Source of the DNA: Verrucomicrobiota bacterium
Lineage (GTDB): Bacteria > Verrucomicrobiota > Verrucomicrobiia > Opitutales > Opitutaceae
Length of the DNA: 7,466 bases
Assembly: GCA_030916665.1 (NCBI GenBank)
Contig: JAUPWC010000697.1
Coordinates: 1 to 7,466 of the forward strand
Direction of reading: 5' to 3'
The notes under the pieces were generated by a model, which searched no databases, had not been told where the DNA came from, and saw nothing but the letters and a program-made list of their open reading frames with translations. Positions within the stretch are counted from its first letter, which is position 1. Each line of letters opens with the position of its first letter. The position numbers and the translations under genes were made by a program. Of this stretch, positions 5,242 through 7,466 are shown piece by piece.

Positions 5242-6693
5242 ATGAGCCTCTTCCGCACCAAGTCCATCGCCTCGCTCCAGGCCGAGGCGTCGGCCGAGCA
5301 CGGCTACAAACGCACGCTTGGCCCGCTCAGCCTGATCAGTCTCGGCATCGGCTCGGTGGTCGGGGCGGGCATCTTCGTGCTGGCAGGCACCTCCGCGGCC
5401 CAATACGCCGGCCCCGGCATCGCGCTCTCCTTCGTTTTTTCCGGCATCGCCTGCCTGTTCGCCGGCCTGTGCTACGCGGAGCTGGCTTCCATGATCCCGG
5501 TGTCCGGCAGCGCCTACACCTATAGCTATGCCACCCTTGGTGAACTGTTCGCCTGGGTCGTGGGCTGGTGTCTCGTGCTCGAATATCTGTTCTCGGGCGC
5601 AGCCGTGGCCGTGAGCTGGTCCGGCGCCGTGCGCGACATCGCGCTCGAATTTGGAGTCACGCTGCCTGTGGCGCTCTCCAGCGCACCGCTGGCGGTGAAC
5701 GGGGGCAGCATCGTGACCACCGGGGCGCTCATCAACCTGCCCGCGGTCTTCATCTCCCTCGCGCTAACCTACGTCCTTTACATCGGCATCAAGGAGTCCG
5801 CGACGGTCAACGACCTCATGGTCATCATCAAGGTCGGCGTCCTCGTCGCCCTCGTGGGCTATGGTCTCTGTTTCCTGCTGAAAAATCCGGAAATCGCGAA
5901 GGCCAACCTCGTGCCCTTCATCCCCGAGAACACCGGCACCTTCGGCGAATACGGCTGGAGCGGCATCTTCCGCGGCGCCGCGGCCATCTTCTTCGCCTAT
6001 GTGGGCTTTGACTGCGTGTCGGCCGCCGCCCAGGAGACCAAGAACCCGCAGCGTGACATGCCCATCGGCCTCCTGGGCACGCTGGGCGTCGTCTCGGTGC
6101 TCTTCATCGCCGTGTCTTTCGTGCTGACCGGCATGGTGAACTACAAGGATCTCAACGTGGACGCACCCTTCATCTTCGCTCTGCAGCAGGTCCAGGCGCC
6201 GGCCTTTTTCCGTTACCTGATCGAGGCCGCCACGCTGGCCGGCCTGACCTCCGTGATCCTGGTCTCGCTGCTTGGACAGCCCCGTATCTTCTACGCGATG
6301 TCGCGCGACGGCCTGTTGCCGCCGGTTTTCGCCAAGATCCATCCGAAATACGGCACGCCGCACATCACGACGTGGATCACCGGCATCTCCTGCGCCGTCA
6401 TCTCCGGCCTCTTCCCGCTCGATCTGCTGGGTGAACTGATCTCGATCGGCACGATGCTGGCCTTCTCACTGGTCTGTGCCGGCGTTCTCGTGCTGCGCCG
6501 CACACGCCCGGACCTGCCCCGGCCCTTCCGCACGCCGTGGGTGCCGCTCGTGCCCATGCTCGGCATCGGCAGCTGCGCGCTCCAGATGTATTTCCTGCCG
6601 CTCATCACCTGGCTGAATCTGGCAGTCTGGATGGTCTTTGGCTTCGCCATCTATTTCGGTTACAGCCGACGGCACAGCCTGCTGGCGAAGTGA
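5242..6693 (+). CDS. APC-superfamily amino acid permease (cationic amino acid transporter type, YfnA-like)
   Basis: Inner-membrane secondary transporter of the amino acid/polyamine/organocation superfamily. The 483 residues hold about 12 hydrophobic segments. The helix 1 substrate-binding break is present as GIGSVVGAGIFVLAGTSAA (35-53). Other family marks are CYAELASMIPVSGSAYTYSY (77-96), FFAYVGFDCVSAAAQETKNP (250-269) and FYAMSRDGLLPPVFAKIHP (350-368). From the N-terminus (MSLFRTKSI) to the end (YSRRHSLLAK) it lines up, from memory, with Bacillus YfnA and the CAT-type branch, which supports the ATG at 5242. The exact substrate (cationic or broad neutral amino acids) cannot be read from sequence alone. 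It follows the export lipoprotein by 14 bases and is followed 4 bases later by another membrane protein, so an operon is likely. Confidence 0.95.
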   Translation: MSLFRTKSIASLQAEASAEHGYKRTLGPLSLISLGIGSVVGAGIFVLAGTSAAQYAGPGIALSFVFSGIACLFAGLCYAELASMIPVSGSAYTYSYATLGELFAWVVGWCLVLEYLFSGAAVAVSWSGAVRDIALEFGVTLPVALSSAPLAVNGGSIVTTGALINLPAVFISLALTYVLYIGIKESATVNDLMVIIKVGVLVALVGYGLCFLLKNPEIAKANLVPFIPENTGTFGEYGWSGIFRGAAAIFFAYVGFDCVSAAAQETKNPQRDMPIGLLGTLGVVSVLFIAVSFVLTGMVNYKDLNVDAPFIFALQQVQAPAFFRYLIEAATLAGLTSVILVSLLGQPRIFYAMSRDGLLPPVFAKIHPKYGTPHITTWITGISCAVISGLFPLDLLGELISIGTMLAFSLVCAGVLVLRRTRPDLPRPFRTPWVPLVPMLGIGSCALQMYFLPLITWLNLAVWMVFGFAIYFGYSRRHSLLAK

Positions 6694-6697
6694 TCCG

Positions 6698-7384
6698 GTG
6701 GCTTTCACGCCCGCCAGCCCCGGTTCGGTGCTCGCCTTCGGGGCGATCTTGCTCGGTGTGCTCTACGCCGTGGTGCTGGCCATCCACCTCACGTGGCGCT
6801 CCCTGAAGGTCACGGCCTTGGCCGGGGTGGTGATCGGCATCTGGCTGGGCATCCTCTCGGCCCTCGTCGCCAGCGGTCGCCTGACTTCCCTGCCACTCAA
6901 CGGCCTGCCGTTCTTCTTCGGACCCATCCTCGTCTTCTGCGCGGGCTTCGCCCTGTCCCCGGTCGGAGGACGCCTCGCGGCCACGATTCCGCTCGCGGCG
7001 CTGGTGGGGTTTCAAGGTTTCCGTCTGCCGCTCGAACTGGTGCTGCATTCGTGGTTCCAACAGGGCGTGATTCCGGAAACGATGACGTGGTCCGGCCAAA
7101 ACTGGGACATCATCAGCGGCATTGTCGCCCTCGTTTGCGCGCCGCTGGCCAACCGCCAGCGTTGGGCCGCGCGGCTGGCCAACATCGTCGGATTCGCACT
7201 CCTCCTGAATGTCATGCGCGTGGCCGTCCTGTCCGCCCCGGTGCCCTTCGGCTGGAACGTGCAGCCGCCTCTCCTGCTGGCCTTTCATCTTCCGTATGCA
7301 CTGATCGCCCCCGTCTGCGTGGGCGGAGCTCTGTTCGGGCACATCGTGCTGACGCGGGCCTTGTGGAACAGGCAGACCGCGTAG
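6698..7384 (+). CDS. Uncharacterised conserved multi-pass membrane protein
   Basis: No named function known to me. 228 residues with about six or seven hydrophobic segments (near 10-30, 38-58, 70-87, 95-110, 137-150, 160-180, 192-216). It matches a pattern I recall from unannotated membrane proteins common in Bacteroidetes and relatives: a QGFRLPLEL segment (106-114), GVIPETMTWSGQNWDIISGI (123-142), then LLLNVMRVAVLSAPVPF (168-184) and a final HLPYALIAPV with a late His215 and Arg220. The GTG at 6698 is the only plausible start: it lies 4 bases after the permease stop, no ATG occurs before the segment at 129, and a TTG at 6638 would overlap the permease by 56 bases. The spacing implies co-transcription with the permease, so a shared transport or membrane role is possible but unproven. 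It ends inside the repeat at 7381. Confidence 0.82.
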   Translation: MAFTPASPGSVLAFGAILLGVLYAVVLAIHLTWRSLKVTALAGVVIGIWLGILSALVASGRLTSLPLNGLPFFFGPILVFCAGFALSPVGGRLAATIPLAALVGFQGFRLPLELVLHSWFQQGVIPETMTWSGQNWDIISGIVALVCAPLANRQRWAARLANIVGFALLLNVMRVAVLSAPVPFGWNVQPPLLLAFHLPYALIAPVCVGGALFGHIVLTRALWNRQTA

Positions 7385-7448
7385 GGCCGGTCCCCGACCG
7401 GCCGCTTTCACGTTCGCAGCGCAACGGCCAGTCAGAGACTGGCCCTAC
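7381..7448. repeat. REP/BIME-like element: two inverted hairpins with shared arms
   Basis: Hairpin 1 is GGCCGGTC-CCC-GACCGGCC (7385-7403); hairpin 2 is GGCCAGTC-AGA-GACTGGCC (7426-7444). Each has a perfect 8-bp stem and a 3-base loop. Between them lie 22 unpaired bases (7404-7425). The outer ends GTAGGGCCGGTC (7381-7392) and GACTGGCCCTAC (7437-7448) are 12-bp inverted repeats with one mismatch. The element overlaps the stop codon of the preceding gene (TAG at 7382-7384). The head-to-head layout is that of a BIME; it may also end or stabilise the upstream transcript. No T tract follows. The remaining 18 bases to the window end show nothing clear. Confidence 0.75.
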
Positions 7449-7466
7449 CCCTCACACGCCGTAGTA

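Noticed and set aside
6698..7384. Possible exosortase/archaeosortase, suggested by the nearby short EPS exporter and the NVMRVAVL segment
   Set aside because: The exosortase active-site cysteine motif (AC-SG type) is absent; the cysteines present are in other contexts. The overall motif order fits a different uncharacterised membrane family.
6605..7411. A 268-codon minus-strand open frame opposite the last membrane protein
   Set aside because: Charged, Gly/Arg/Glu-rich low-complexity translation; it runs through the REP-like element and the permease 3' end and resembles no family.
1..7466. CRISPR array, tRNA, rRNA, insertion sequence or prophage
   Set aside because: I found no evenly spaced long direct repeats, no cloverleaf-like sequence, and no transposase, integrase or phage gene on either strand. 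The repeats present are short intergenic types.

Overview
The window looks like chromosomal DNA from a GC-rich Gram-negative bacterium. A lipid A gene of the LpxI type, an outer-membrane polysaccharide export lipoprotein and a class 2 (membrane, quinone-linked) dihydroorotate dehydrogenase all point to a diderm cell. Gene content, weak or absent Shine-Dalgarno sequences and heavily patterned short intergenic repeats suggest Verrucomicrobiota, probably an Opitutales relative. That assignment is inference: there is no rRNA or other marker here.

Layout. Bases 1-753 hold the C-terminal kinase half of a capsule/exopolysaccharide tyrosine autokinase (Wzc/CpsD type), cut by the window edge and ending in a dense tyrosine cluster. 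Bases 754-917 hold two oppositely oriented arrays of a degenerate heptamer (GACCACN, then NGTGGTC) around an intrinsic terminator. Next come lpxI (918-1757), a spacer with a degraded palindrome and a short triplicated 9-mer, and an unrecognised two-domain protein (1869-2468). A double hairpin separates that gene from convergent pyrD on the minus strand (2509-3573). The AT-richer gap at 3574-3788 carries a plus-strand terminator with no plus-strand gene before it, and a TTGACA box. It leads into an unrecognised protein with a very acidic tail (3789-4580).

Then follow a short Wza-like export lipoprotein (4631-5227), an APC-family amino acid permease (5242-6693) and an uncharacterised multi-pass membrane protein (6698-7384). 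The last three are tightly packed (gaps of 14 and 4 bases) and are probably co-transcribed, perhaps with the acidic-tail gene 50 bases upstream. Immediately after the final stop lies a REP/BIME-like element made of two inverted 8-bp hairpins.

Function. The kinase and the export lipoprotein are the two classic partners of Wzy-type polysaccharide secretion, but here they sit about 3.9 kb apart with unrelated genes between them. LpxI serves lipid A synthesis and PyrD serves pyrimidine synthesis. I see no complete new defence, mobile or biosynthetic system. The most unusual material is the intergenic repeat DNA and the three uncharacterised proteins.
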